From JAVBNN01 sp031551525 (GTDB taxonomy: Bacteria > Bacillota > Negativicutes > Acidaminococcales > JAISLQ01), in contig JAVBNN010000030.1 in NCBI GenBank assembly GCA_031551525.1, positions 53,788 to 117,787 on the forward strand: a stretch of DNA of 64,000 nt, in the 5' to 3' direction. The position numbers and the translations under genes were made by a program. Shown piece by piece: positions 1 through 8,182 of this stretch. Position 1 is the first letter of the stretch, and the number at the start of each line of letters is the position of its first letter. Below the pieces are notes generated by a model that searched no databases, was not told the origin of the DNA, and saw only the letters and a program-made list of their open reading frames with translations.

Positions 1-577
1 GGTCAAAGTAGTAGGCTTCCGCGACAAAGATATCCGCATTTTTTCCACATTCGGAGAGTTTATCGATCCAGTTGGTATCACCAGTATAGGCCAGAATTTT
101 CCCGTCTGTTATTATGCGCAGAGCCAGTGACGGGCTGCCGCTCGGGTGTTCCACGGCGTAACAGGTGACGCTGATATTTCCCGCTTGCGAAGATTCTTCC
201 GGCTGCAGCTCGTTTATGGTAAATTCAAATTTTTTCGCGCTGCCGGCCGAACCGGGAAAGAATGTATCCATGGCGGACAGTATGCGCTCTTTGCAGCCGG
301 GCGGACCGTATATGGCGAGCGGTGCGGTGCGCTTGCTGACCAGCTGGGCATCCAGGATAAAAAAAGGTATGCCGCCAAAATGGTCGCCGTGCAGATGAGA
401 AATAAAGATAGTAGAAATGGTGTTGGGATCGACGGCAAACTTTCTTATCCCAATCATGACCGTACAGCCGCAGTCTATCAAAAAAGAGTCGCCGCCGGAT
501 TCCACAAGCATGGATGTCTGCAGCCGCCCTCCGCTGCCGAAAGCGTCGCCACTACCGAGAAAGGTCAGTTTAGCCAT
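1..577 (-). CDS. MBL-fold metal-dependent hydrolase (RNase Z-like), partial
   Basis: The gene runs off the left edge, so only the N-terminal 192 residues are seen. It starts at ATG 577 behind a GAGGTGG ribosome site. The protein opens with the beta-strand and glycine pattern of metallo-beta-lactamase-fold proteins (MAKLTFLGSGDAFGSGG) and has the metal-binding motif HLHGDHFGG near residues 61-69, with a later H (VEHPSG) and a TGDTNW stretch whose Asp normally bridges the metals. This layout is that of the RNase Z/arylsulfatase-like branch, which cleaves phosphodiesters or sulfate/phosphonate esters; the substrate cannot be told. It lies 31 bases downstream of the flavin reductase gene on the same strand, so the two may be co-transcribed. 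Confidence 0.85.
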   Translation of the reverse strand, partial: MAKLTFLGSGDAFGSGGRLQTSMLVESGGDSFLIDCGCTVMIGIRKFAVDPNTISTIFISHLHGDHFGGIPFFILDAQLVSKRTAPLAIYGPPGCKERILSAMDTFFPGSAGSAKKFEFTINELQPEESSQAGNISVTCYAVEHPSGSPSLALRIITDGKILAYTGDTNWIDKLSECGKNADIFVAEAYYFD

Positions 578-608
578 GTTGCCCACCTCACATTTGTTTG
601 TTTATAGC

Positions 609-1115
609 TCACTCAGTCTTATAAGCCGCTAGAATCTCACCATAAAACATAATGTGCATATCTTCATCGCTGTACCATTTTTCCGCCAGACTGCTTTCCA
701 AAGTAGTTTTTTGCATAGGCTGGTGGTAGACAGTACGGCATTCTATCTGGAGGAACTGCCCTTCTATAACCGGTACGGGCACGGACACAGCCGGCAGGGT
801 ATGGATGTCGCCGACGGCGAATTTATTCACATAGCGACCGCTACGGGTGCCACACAGCGCCAAAGCTGCTTTGTACTCATCGGTCAACGGCACGCTGGCG
901 GTGAAATGGTCGCTAGGCTCCAAAAGGGTATAAGTATGCCGGGACTGGCGCACCATCACAGTAAATACGGGTAGTCCCCACATATAGCCGATGCTGCCCC
1001 AGCCGATGGTCATGACGTTTTGGCGGTCACGGTTGGCGACCGTAAGGAACGCCCCGCGCTGGCCGATGGTCTCGGCAACGATCTTGCTGATTTCCGGGAG
1101 GTTGATGTTTTCCAT
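609..1115 (-). CDS. Flavin reductase-like FMN-binding protein
   Basis: 168 residues, the usual size for the flavin reductase-like domain (split barrel, FMN-binding). Seen: the TVANRDRQNVMTIGWGSIG segment that forms the flavin-binding loop, followed by PVFTVMVRQSRHTYTLLE and a FTASVPL strand, all typical of this family. Members bind FMN and either reduce it with NAD(P)H or act as small flavoprotein reductases; no substrate can be assigned. The ATG at 1115 is preceded by an AAGAAGTGA-like ribosome site. A perfect 9-bp inverted repeat lies 16-47 bases upstream (1131-1162), between this gene and the divergent DUF1015 gene. The MBL hydrolase gene follows in the same direction. Confidence 0.8.
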   Translation of the reverse strand: MENINLPEISKIVAETIGQRGAFLTVANRDRQNVMTIGWGSIGYMWGLPVFTVMVRQSRHTYTLLEPSDHFTASVPLTDEYKAALALCGTRSGRYVNKFAVGDIHTLPAVSVPVPVIEGQFLQIECRTVYHQPMQKTTLESSLAEKWYSDEDMHIMFYGEILAAYKTE

Positions 1116-1130
1116 AGTTGTTTCACTTCT

Positions 1131-1162
1131 TTCTGTGCCAGGCCGCTGTGCTAGGCACAGAA
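1131..1162. promoter_or_regulatory. Inverted repeat in a divergent intergenic region
   Basis: Arms 1131-1139 (TTCTGTGCC) and 1154-1162 (GGCACAGAA) are perfectly complementary with a 14-base spacer. It lies just upstream of the flavin reductase start (minus strand) and before the DUF1015 gene (plus strand). It could be an operator for a dimeric regulator or a bidirectional hairpin. A -10-like TATAAT lies nearby at 1198-1203, but no good -35 was found. Confidence 0.4.
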
Positions 1163-1308
1163 AAATACACCTTGGCTCTTTAAGCTTGCGTTACAAATAT
1201 AATACAATAATGCAGTGGCAAGTGCAAGAAAATGCTGTAGCATTGTTGTTTAAAGAGAAGTTTTTTGTTAATATTAATGTATATCAGCTAACGAGGGGAG
1301 AGAATACT

Positions 1309-2568
1309 TTGTCCGATATAAGACCTTTCCGGGCATTGCGCCCGCAGGCGGAACTGGCGGAAAACATCGCCGCTCTGCCCTATGATGTTATGGATACCGA
1401 AGAAGCCCGCGCCATACTGGCGAACAATCCGTTGAGTTTTTTGCGGGTCACGAAGTCGGAGGCAGACTTGCCGCAAGGTATAGACGCCCATTCCGAGGCC
1501 GTTTATCAAAGAGCCCGTGAAAATATCGGAGGCTATCAGCTCAACGGGCAAATGTCGGTGGACGAAAACCCGTATTTTTATGTGTATAAGCAAAATATGG
1601 GCGTCCACGAACAAATCGGTTTGGTAGCCGCCGCCTCGGTGGAGGAGTACCGCCAGGGGAAAATAAAAAAACATGAACTGACCCGACCGGACAAGGAAGA
1701 CGACCGCGTGCGGCATATCAAGTATACGGCGGCCCAGACCGGGGCGGTCTTTCTCACCTATAAAGCGGTTCCGGCGATCGACCGCATCATCGCCGATATC
1801 GTCGCCAGAACGCGGCCTGTCTATGCTTTTAAAGCTGATGACGGCATATCCCATACGCTTTACGTGGTGGACAGCGCAGAAGATATAGCGGTTATCAGGG
1901 CGGTTTTCGCCGCCGTGGACGCGCTTTATATTGCGGACGGACACCATCGTTCAGCGGCGGCGCTCCGGGTGGCCGATCTGTGCCGGGCCAATAATCCGGC
2001 GCATACCGGCGAGGAAGAATACAACTATTTTCTCTCCGTGATTTTTCCCGATAATATGATGCAGATACTCGACTATAACCGGGTGGTAAAAGATTTGGCC
2101 GGGCTTTCTGCCGAAGAATTTTTGAAAAAAACGGGCGAACGGTTTTTAGTCGAAAAATTGCCTGCCCAGGGCAAGCCGCCCGCTTTGCACGATTTTGCCA
2201 TGTACCTGGCGGGCGACTGGTACAAACTTTCTGCCAAAACCGATAGTTTTGACGGGAAAGACCCGGTTGGTGCTCTCGATGTGAGCATACTGCAAAACAA
2301 TCTTCTGTGCCCTGTTTTAGGCATCAAAGACCCGCGCACCGACCAACGGATAGGTTTTGTCGGCGGTATCCGCGGTCTCGGTGAACTAAAAAAACTTGTA
2401 GATAGCGGCGCGTTTGCCGTAGCTTTCGCTCTTTACCCAACTTCTATGCGGGAGCTTATGGCGATAGCAGACTCCGGGGAGATCATGCCGCCTAAATCCA
2501 CCTGGTTCGAACCAAAACTGCGTGACGCGATGGCGGTGCATCTTATTGAAGAAGAATATTGCAAATAA
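1309..2568 (+). CDS. DUF1015 family protein
   Basis: 419 residues from the TTG at 1309, chosen because GAGGGGAG sits 6-8 bases upstream and the conserved family start (SDIRPFRALRP) follows at once; the open frame extends further upstream but without conserved sequence. Full-length DUF1015 proteins are about 410-430 residues. The motif ADGHHR (about residues 209-214) resembles the DGxHR motif of ParB/sulfiredoxin-fold kinases that phosphorylate free serine (SerK, SbnI). The family has no firmly known role, but it is often found beside serine biosynthesis genes, and here serC begins 15 bases after its stop. A role in serine/phosphoserine metabolism is therefore an inference from context and motif. 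Confidence 0.85.
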   Translation: MSDIRPFRALRPQAELAENIAALPYDVMDTEEARAILANNPLSFLRVTKSEADLPQGIDAHSEAVYQRARENIGGYQLNGQMSVDENPYFYVYKQNMGVHEQIGLVAAASVEEYRQGKIKKHELTRPDKEDDRVRHIKYTAAQTGAVFLTYKAVPAIDRIIADIVARTRPVYAFKADDGISHTLYVVDSAEDIAVIRAVFAAVDALYIADGHHRSAAALRVADLCRANNPAHTGEEEYNYFLSVIFPDNMMQILDYNRVVKDLAGLSAEEFLKKTGERFLVEKLPAQGKPPALHDFAMYLAGDWYKLSAKTDSFDGKDPVGALDVSILQNNLLCPVLGIKDPRTDQRIGFVGGIRGLGELKKLVDSGAFAVAFALYPTSMRELMAIADSGEIMPPKSTWFEPKLRDAMAVHLIEEEYCK

Positions 2569-2583
2569 AAGGTGGTACAATAT

Positions 2584-3669
2584 ATGGCAAGAATATATAA
2601 TTTCAGCGCCGGCCCGGCTACTTTGCCGATAGAGATACTCGAAGAAGTGCGGGCGGAGTTTTTAGACTACCAGCAAAGCGGCATGTCCATCATAGAGATG
2701 AGCCACCGCACGCCACCCTATGAAGAACTGAACGCACAGGCGGAAAAAGATCTAAAAGAACTATTGGGCCTCGCAGACGACTACCGGGTACTCTTTATGA
2801 CTGGCGGCGCCACCACTCAGTTTTCACTTGTGCCGATGAACCTTTTGGGGGCCGGACAGACCGCCGACTATGTGGTCACCGGCATGTTCGCCCAAAAAGC
2901 CTGGCAGCAGGCACAACGAGTGGGTAAAACGCACGTCGCCGCCGACCTGGCCGCCGGAGGTTTCAGGCGGGTACCGCAAATAAGTGAACTGGATTTTAGC
3001 CCAGACCCAGACTATGTACACATAACGACTAACAATACCATCTATGGGACGGCCTGGCGTGACTATCCGCATTTTGGCGTAAAAACGCTGGTCGCCGATA
3101 TGTCGTCCGACTTTCTCAGTCAGCCGTTTGCGGCCGACCAGTTTTCCCTTATTTACGCCGGAGCACAAAAAAACCTCGGCCCGGCCGGAGTAACGGTGGT
3201 CATCGTCAAAAAAGATCTTCTGGCGCGCAGCCCGGCAACTTTGCCGGAAGTATTCAGTTATGCCAGCTACGCGAAAAACGATTCACTGTACAATACCCCG
3301 CCGGTATTCGCCGTATATTTTGTGGCCAAAGTGCTCAAATGGCTGAAAGAAAAAGGCGGATTGGCCGCCATGGGCGAGCACAACCGTAAAAAAGCCGCAT
3401 TTATCTATGACGCGATAGACCGCCATCCGGGATTTTTCCGCGGGCATGCCGAGCCGGACAGCCGCTCCATAATGAACGCTACTTTCCGGTTGCCGGACGA
3501 AAAGCTTGAGGAAGAATTTGTTCGCCAGGCGCAAGCCAAAGGCTTCGTCGGGGTCAAAGGGCACCGCTCGGTCGGCGGTATGCGTATCTCTATGTACAAT
3601 GCCATGCCGCTTGACGGCTGCGAAAAACTGGCGCAGTTCATGGAAGATTTTTACAAAAGCAAAGCTTAA
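2584..3669 (+). CDS. serC: Phosphoserine aminotransferase
   Basis: 361 residues, matching the usual 360 of SerC. It converts 3-phosphohydroxypyruvate and glutamate to O-phosphoserine (serine pathway), with pyridoxal phosphate as cofactor. Seen: the start YNFSAGPATLP, the phosphate-site GGATTQF, the PLP-lysine motif AGAQKNLGP (Lys about 196), and the GHRSVGGMRISMYNA C-terminal motif, all diagnostic. ATG 2584 is preferred over an in-frame GTG 12 bases upstream because AAAGGTGG precedes it by 8 bases. It is likely co-transcribed with the DUF1015 gene before it. No serA (phosphoglycerate dehydrogenase) is next to it in this window. Confidence 0.97.
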   Translation: MARIYNFSAGPATLPIEILEEVRAEFLDYQQSGMSIIEMSHRTPPYEELNAQAEKDLKELLGLADDYRVLFMTGGATTQFSLVPMNLLGAGQTADYVVTGMFAQKAWQQAQRVGKTHVAADLAAGGFRRVPQISELDFSPDPDYVHITTNNTIYGTAWRDYPHFGVKTLVADMSSDFLSQPFAADQFSLIYAGAQKNLGPAGVTVVIVKKDLLARSPATLPEVFSYASYAKNDSLYNTPPVFAVYFVAKVLKWLKEKGGLAAMGEHNRKKAAFIYDAIDRHPGFFRGHAEPDSRSIMNATFRLPDEKLEEEFVRQAQAKGFVGVKGHRSVGGMRISMYNAMPLDGCEKLAQFMEDFYKSKA

Positions 3670-3687
3670 GAAAAAAGGTGGTGTATC

Positions 3688-4548
3688 ATGTACGATATAG
3701 CTATCATCGGCGGAGGGCCCGCCGGGCTATCCGCGGCTTTGACCGCCCGGGCGCGCAACAAGACGGTGGCGCTATTTGAACCGCGCGGTTTCAGTCCGAA
3801 ACTCAGTAAGGCGCATCAGATAGATAACTACCTTGGGCTGCCCTCACTCAGCGGCAAAGAACTGATGGAGGCTTTCGTCAAGCAGGTGCAAAGCCGCCAA
3901 CCGGATATCATCGAAGAGAAAGTCGTAAATATTTTCCCGGGCGATGAATTTACCATCATGACCGGCCAAAATACCTATCGGGCGGGAGCGGTCATCATCA
4001 CCACCGGCGCGCCGTCCGGCCAGCAGTATCCCGGTGAAAGCGAGCTATTGGGCCGTGGGGTGAGTTATTGCGCTACCTGCGACGGGATGTTTTTCAAAGG
4101 TAAAAAGGTGGCGGTGATCGCCAGCCTGCCGGAAAGCGAAGAAGAAACGGAGTTTTTGGCGGATATTTGTACCGAAGTGCTGTATATACCGCTTTATAAA
4201 GGAGAATATCCGAAAAAAGCCAACCTGCGCATAATAAAAAGCACGCCGCTTGCCATAATCGGGCAAGACAGCGTGCAGGAGATAGAAACGGGAAACGGCC
4301 GGGAACAAGTAGACGGGGTATTTATCTTCCGTGACAGCGAACCGTTGGAAAGCATACTTCCGACGCTCGAATTGTCGGAAAAACTGATAAAAGTCGATAT
4401 CGACATGAAAAGCAGTATACCGGGTGTATTTGCTGCCGGGGATTGTACGGGCCGCCCCTGGCAGATCAACCGGGCCGCCGGGCAGGGGCAAGTCGCGGCG
4501 CTGAGCGCGGTCGCCTTTTTGGCACAAAAACCGGTCAGCGGCGCTTAG
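3688..4548 (+). CDS. Thioredoxin reductase-like flavoprotein lacking the NADPH motif
   Basis: 286 residues, slightly shorter than classical TrxB (about 305-320). Seen: the FAD-binding IIGGGPAGLSAA at the N-terminus, the redox disulfide CATC (Cys 128 and 131), and the C-terminal FAD motif GDCTGRPWQINRAAGQGQ. The second dinucleotide domain does not carry the expected GxGxxA/S...HRR residues: where the motif should be, the sequence reads VAVIASLPESEEE, and no HRR equivalent is seen. Loss of that motif is characteristic of ferredoxin-dependent flavin thioredoxin reductases known from clostridia, so reduced ferredoxin rather than NADPH may be the donor; this is inferred. It follows serC by 18 bases and overlaps the convergent uracil-DNA glycosylase gene by 14 bases. 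Confidence 0.85.
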   Translation: MYDIAIIGGGPAGLSAALTARARNKTVALFEPRGFSPKLSKAHQIDNYLGLPSLSGKELMEAFVKQVQSRQPDIIEEKVVNIFPGDEFTIMTGQNTYRAGAVIITTGAPSGQQYPGESELLGRGVSYCATCDGMFFKGKKVAVIASLPESEEETEFLADICTEVLYIPLYKGEYPKKANLRIIKSTPLAIIGQDSVQEIETGNGREQVDGVFIFRDSEPLESILPTLELSEKLIKVDIDMKSSIPGVFAAGDCTGRPWQINRAAGQGQVAALSAVAFLAQKPVSGA

Positions 4549-5191
4549 GAAATATCTCGAACAGGTCGGGTGGCGGATCGCTGGCGAACACATAGCCCGG
4601 CCGCTCGGCTTGGCATTTTTCCAATGCCGCTTTCAGATCATAATAGACCTCCCACTTGGACTGTTTTAAGCTGTCGCCACTGAGACGCAACAGATAGGCA
4701 GGGTGGTAGGTGGTGATGGCCGGGATACCGCCTTTGGTGGTAAACCAACGCCCCCGGTCTTTGGTAATGCGTTTATCCGGGTGGTCGAGATAGTGCATGG
4801 CCACACTGCCAAGGGCGACCACTACCGCCGGGTTGATGATGGCCAGCTCTTTTTCCAGCCAGCGGTCAGCGCAAAAGGCCGCCGAGACAATATTAGGTGT
4901 TTTATTGTTTTTCGGCCGACATTTTATCGTATTGGTCGTAAGCACACGGTCGCGCGTTACCCCCAAAGAGGCCAGCGCCTTGTTCAGAAGTTGCCCGGAA
5001 GGGCCGATCAGCGGGCAACCGTGTTGGTCTTCCACCATGCCGGGACCTTCGCCCACGATAACAAGTGGGCTGTCGGGGTTGCCGTACCAGCCGACCGGCG
5101 CGATGCATTCCGCCCGCAGTTCGCAGGCAGTGCAGCCGCAGAGTTGTCGGCCCAGTTCATCGAGCGTGTCCGCTTCGGGAAAAAGTTCCAT
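4535..5191 (-). CDS. Uracil-DNA glycosylase, family 4 (iron-sulfur type)
   Basis: 218 residues from the ATG at 5191, which has GGGGTGA five bases upstream; an in-frame TTG at 5209 is less likely. Family 4/5 enzymes excise uracil from DNA to begin base-excision repair. Seen: N-terminal cluster cysteines CGCTAC, motif GEGPGMVEDQHGCPLIGPSG (the catalytic loop, which lacks the family-1 Asp), additional cysteines in IKCRP and AAFCADRW that complete the four 4Fe-4S ligands, and the DNA-gripping motif HPAYLLR near the C-terminus. The last 14 bases overlap the convergent flavoprotein gene. Confidence 0.9.
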   Translation of the reverse strand: MELFPEADTLDELGRQLCGCTACELRAECIAPVGWYGNPDSPLVIVGEGPGMVEDQHGCPLIGPSGQLLNKALASLGVTRDRVLTTNTIKCRPKNNKTPNIVSAAFCADRWLEKELAIINPAVVVALGSVAMHYLDHPDKRITKDRGRWFTTKGGIPAITTYHPAYLLRLSGDSLKQSKWEVYYDLKAALEKCQAERPGYVFASDPPPDLFEIFPKRR

Positions 5192-5267
5192 ACACTTCAC
5201 CCCATACAATTGATTTCGGATATAATAATTCGGGAGAAATTTTTACTATCCTGCTTTTGCTTTAATG

Positions 5268-5298
5268 TTGAACACAAATAATGGTTTTATGGTAAAAT
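5268..5298 (+). promoter_or_regulatory. Probable promoter of serS
   Basis: TTGAAC (5268-5273) and TAAAAT (5293-5298) separated by 19 bases, with TGG just before the -10 (extended -10). The spacing is long, so the extended -10 may dominate. No T-box element is visible in the short leader. Confidence 0.45.
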
Positions 5299-5334
5299 GA
5301 AAAATAGTCAGTTGTGCAGCGAGAGGAGACCGTT

Positions 5335-6603
5335 ATGCTGGATATCAAGTTTATCAGGGAAAATACTAAGGTTGTGGAAGACGCGCTGAAAAACCGCAAT
5401 ATGCCTCTGGCGCTGGACGGTTTTTTGCAGCTAGAAAAAGACCGCCGGGGCATACTGACCGCGGTGGAGGCATTAAAAAGCGAACGCAACCAGGCGTCCC
5501 AAGAGATCAGCCAGATCAAAAAAGCCGGTGGGGACGCAGATGATAAAATAGCGGCCATGCGGGCCGTGGGCGACAAGATAGCCGCACTTGACGGTCAACT
5601 ACGCGAAATGGAGGAACAGCTGACCGCGCTGGTGATGAATATACCCAATCTGCCGCATAAAAGCGTGCCGGTGGGCAAAGACGAGCATGACAACGCAGAG
5701 ATGCGCAAGTGGGGCGAGCCGACGCAGTTTTTCTTTGAGCCGAAAGGTCACTGGGAGATCGGTGAAAAGCTCAATATCCTTGATTTTGAACGGGCGGCTA
5801 AAGTAACCGGAGCGCGCTTTACCTTTTATCGCGGCTTGGGCGCACGTCTTGAGCGTTCTTTGATCAACTTTATGCTGGACCTACATACCAGGGAGCACGG
5901 TTATACGGAGTTTTTCCCACCCTTTATCGTCAACCGGGAGAGCATGACCGGCACCGGGCAACTGCCGAAATTTGAAGCAGACGCTTTTAAACTGGAGGGT
6001 CTTGACTATTTCCTCATACCGACAGCCGAAGTGCCGGTGACCAATCTACACCGCGGCGAGATAATGCCTGTTGCCGAGCTGCCGCTTCACTATGTGGCTT
6101 ACAGCGCCTGTTTCAGGAGCGAAGCCGGAGCCGCCGGGCGAGACACGCGCGGCCTGATTCGCCAGCATCAGTTCAACAAGGTGGAATTGGTAAAATTCAC
6201 CCTGCCGGAAAACTCCTATGACGAACTGGAACAACTTACCGCCAACGCGGAAAAAGTGCTGCAACTGCTAGATTTGCCGTACCGCGTCATCAAACTTTGC
6301 ACGGGCGATATGGGTTTCACCTCCGCCATGACTTACGATATAGAAGTTTGGCTGCCCAGTCAGGGCTGCTACCGGGAAATATCTTCCTGTTCGAATTTCG
6401 AGGACTTTCAGGCTCGCCGAGCCGATATACGCTTTAGGCGTGACAGCAAGGCCAAACCGGAATATGTGCATACCCTGAACGGCTCGGGGCTGGCTATCGG
6501 ACGTACGGTCTCGGCTATTTTGGAAAACTGCCAACAACCTGACGGCTCGGTGGTAATACCGGAAGTTTTGCGGCCTTATATGGGCGTAGACGTGATAAAG
6601 TAA
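5335..6603 (+). CDS. serS: Seryl-tRNA synthetase
   Basis: 422 residues, standard length. It charges tRNA-Ser (and tRNA-Sec) with serine. Seen: the N-terminal long helical coiled coil that grips the tRNA arm (about residues 25-110), then the class II catalytic core with motif 2 (FRSEAGAAGRDTRGLIRQHQF) and motif 3 (LNGSGLAIGRT). ATG 5335 has GAGAGGAG six bases upstream. It is followed by a strong terminator and preceded by a promoter, so it is probably transcribed alone. Confidence 0.98.
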   Translation: MLDIKFIRENTKVVEDALKNRNMPLALDGFLQLEKDRRGILTAVEALKSERNQASQEISQIKKAGGDADDKIAAMRAVGDKIAALDGQLREMEEQLTALVMNIPNLPHKSVPVGKDEHDNAEMRKWGEPTQFFFEPKGHWEIGEKLNILDFERAAKVTGARFTFYRGLGARLERSLINFMLDLHTREHGYTEFFPPFIVNRESMTGTGQLPKFEADAFKLEGLDYFLIPTAEVPVTNLHRGEIMPVAELPLHYVAYSACFRSEAGAAGRDTRGLIRQHQFNKVELVKFTLPENSYDELEQLTANAEKVLQLLDLPYRVIKLCTGDMGFTSAMTYDIEVWLPSQGCYREISSCSNFEDFQARRADIRFRRDSKAKPEYVHTLNGSGLAIGRTVSAILENCQQPDGSVVIPEVLRPYMGVDVIK

Positions 6604-6619
6604 TGTAAAAACGCTTAAA

Positions 6620-6652
6620 CTGCCGCCCCGACCGGGGCGGCAGTGTGTTTTT
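6620..6652 (+). terminator. Rho-independent terminator after serS
   Basis: A perfect 10-bp GC-rich stem, CTGCCGCCCC (6620-6629) with GGGGCGGCAG (6634-6643), a GACC loop, and a T-rich tail (TGTGTTTTT). It ends 16 bases after the serS stop. Confidence 0.92.
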
Positions 6653-6751
6653 GCCGCAAGATAAAAAACAAAAGCGGCTGTTTAGATAAAAAACACGTTT
6701 CGCCAGGTGAATACTGAATAAATTGCGTGTTAAAAAATTTTTTTTTGCCTA

Positions 6752-6779
6752 TTGCACTTTCCTCGTTTTGTGGTACAAT
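6752..6779 (+). promoter_or_regulatory. Promoter of the lysine/ornithine decarboxylase gene
   Basis: TTGCAC (6752-6757), a 16-base spacer and TACAAT (6774-6779), with TGG before the -10 forming an extended -10. It gives a leader of about 60 bases before the decarboxylase ATG at 6847. Confidence 0.65.
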
Positions 6780-6846
6780 CTATTATGATATTAAACATTA
6801 CGGTCAATGTTGCTAAACAACGATTTTGATTTAGGGGAGAGTGGCC

Positions 6847-8022
6847 ATGAAAAACAACAGTTATTTTCGTTTGTCGCGTAATGCGGTAGAATGTCTTGCG
6901 GATGCCTGTGGCACGCCGCTTTTAGTCTTATCGCTCGAACAGATCGAGAATAACTATAGTTTTCTGAAGTCGCACATGCCGCGCGTAAAAATACACTACG
7001 CAGTGAAAGCAAACCCCGACTCCCGCATAGTGGAGAGGATCTCCGCTTTGGGCGGCAGCTTCGACGTAGCATCCGACGGGGAGATAAAAGAACTGAGTGC
7101 TATGGGTATAGAAGGCCATCGCCTGCTGTATGCCAATCCCTTTAAAACCGCTGCCGGTCTTGACGCCTGCCGCGAGGCTGGTGTTACGAGATTTACTTTT
7201 GACAGCGCCAGTGAACTGACCAAAATTGCCCAGTCCTGTCCGGGCGCTTCGGTGCTTCTCCGGGTGCGTATAGATAATACGGGTGCTTTGGTTGATCTGA
7301 ACAAAAAATTTGGTGCGTCGCCCTCTGAAACGGTATCTCTCTTGAAACTGGCTGGCGATGTAGGGCTGAATCCAGTGGGGCTATGTTTCCATGTCGGCAG
7401 CCAGACTACTTCGGCAGAACCGTATATCCGCGCCCTGACCCAGTGCCGAGAGTTGTTTGATCAGGCGCGGGCTGCCGGATATGACCTTAAGGTGCTGGAT
7501 ATTGGCGGCGGCTATCCTGTTCCCAGTTTGGTGGAGGATGTAGACGCCGACGAAATGTTTACTGAAATAAACGATAAAATAGAAGAACTTTTCTCGGAGA
7601 CGGAGATATGGTCGGAGCCCGGCCGTTTTATCTGCGCGACTGCGGTGAATATGATTACTAAAGTCATCGGTGTGACCGAACGCAATGACCAAGCATGGTA
7701 TTTTCTTGATGAGGGAGTATACGGGACCTTTTCTGGCGTGCTGTTTGACCACTGGGCTTATGATTTTATCAGCTTTAAAGAAGGCATAGCCATACCGGCT
7801 ACTTTTGCCGGACCTAGTTGCGATTCGCTTGATGTAATCGCCTGTGAGCGTTTGACTGTGCCGCTGGCGATGGAAGATATACTTTTAGTGCCGGCTTGTG
7901 GCGCGTATTCCTCAGCATCGGCCACTACTTTTAACGGTTTTTCGAGAGCGCAAACCGTGGTTTGGGAAGAGGTCAGCGAACAACTGGGTTTGTCGGAACT
8001 CTGCTTTGCTCCGGCGGTCTGA
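6847..8022 (+). CDS. Lysine/ornithine decarboxylase, alanine-racemase fold (fold III)
   Basis: 391 residues. PLP enzyme of the eukaryotic-type ornithine decarboxylase family. Seen: the PLP-lysine motif HYAVKANPD (Lys about 58), DVASDGEI, CFHVGSQ, the phosphate-binding DIGGGYPVP, SEPGRFI, the aspartate-bearing YFLDEGVYG, and the active-site cysteine loop GPSCDSLD. Length and motif wording closely follow the Selenomonas ruminantium lysine/ornithine decarboxylase as I recall it. In that organism the cadaverine produced is attached to peptidoglycan, where it anchors the outer membrane through SLH-domain proteins. ATG 6847 is chosen over GTG 6841 because AGGGGAGA lies 6 bases upstream. The gene has its own promoter and terminator. 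A biosynthetic diaminopimelate decarboxylase is less likely. Confidence 0.9.
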   Translation: MKNNSYFRLSRNAVECLADACGTPLLVLSLEQIENNYSFLKSHMPRVKIHYAVKANPDSRIVERISALGGSFDVASDGEIKELSAMGIEGHRLLYANPFKTAAGLDACREAGVTRFTFDSASELTKIAQSCPGASVLLRVRIDNTGALVDLNKKFGASPSETVSLLKLAGDVGLNPVGLCFHVGSQTTSAEPYIRALTQCRELFDQARAAGYDLKVLDIGGGYPVPSLVEDVDADEMFTEINDKIEELFSETEIWSEPGRFICATAVNMITKVIGVTERNDQAWYFLDEGVYGTFSGVLFDHWAYDFISFKEGIAIPATFAGPSCDSLDVIACERLTVPLAMEDILLVPACGAYSSASATTFNGFSRAQTVVWEEVSEQLGLSELCFAPAV

Positions 8023-8049
8023 GTTTTGGCCAATATGACAATTTCAGAG

Positions 8050-8099
8050 ACCTTTGCGGGCGTGGACAATTATCCCTGCCGGCAAAGGTTTTTCTTTTG
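8050..8099 (+). terminator. Terminator after the fold III decarboxylase
   Basis: Outer stem ACCTTTGC (8050-8057) with GCAAAGGT (8082-8089), extended inward with mismatches around a CAATTA loop, then a T-rich tail (TTTTCTTTTG). It lies about 30 bases after the stop codon. Confidence 0.8.
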
Positions 8100-8128
8100 T
8101 TGTTAGAAAATACATACTATGTTAAAAT
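8100..8128 (+). promoter_or_regulatory. Promoter of the fold I decarboxylase operon
   Basis: TTGTTA (8100-8105), a 17-base spacer and TAAAAT (8123-8128), directly after the previous terminator. It would drive the decarboxylase-tmk-yaaR-holB-ricT series. Confidence 0.55.
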
Positions 8129-8182
8129 AATAAAATAGGCTTTTATTATTTTTGGTGGTGTAGATTCGAGGGGGTGCGGGCG

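Noticed and set aside
146..607. Open frames on the plus strand over the first gene
   Set aside because: They lie opposite the MBL hydrolase gene, which shows clear metal-binding motifs on the minus strand; no conserved sequence on the plus strand.
991..1308. Longer N-terminus for the DUF1015 protein
   Set aside because: The extra part runs through the flavin reductase gene and the inverted repeat, and the conserved family start follows the TTG at 1309 with a good ribosome site.
5210..5334. T-box leader before serS
   Set aside because: The gap is only about 140 bases and the T-box sequence (TGGNACCGCG type) was not seen. The same holds for the 25-base gap before metG.
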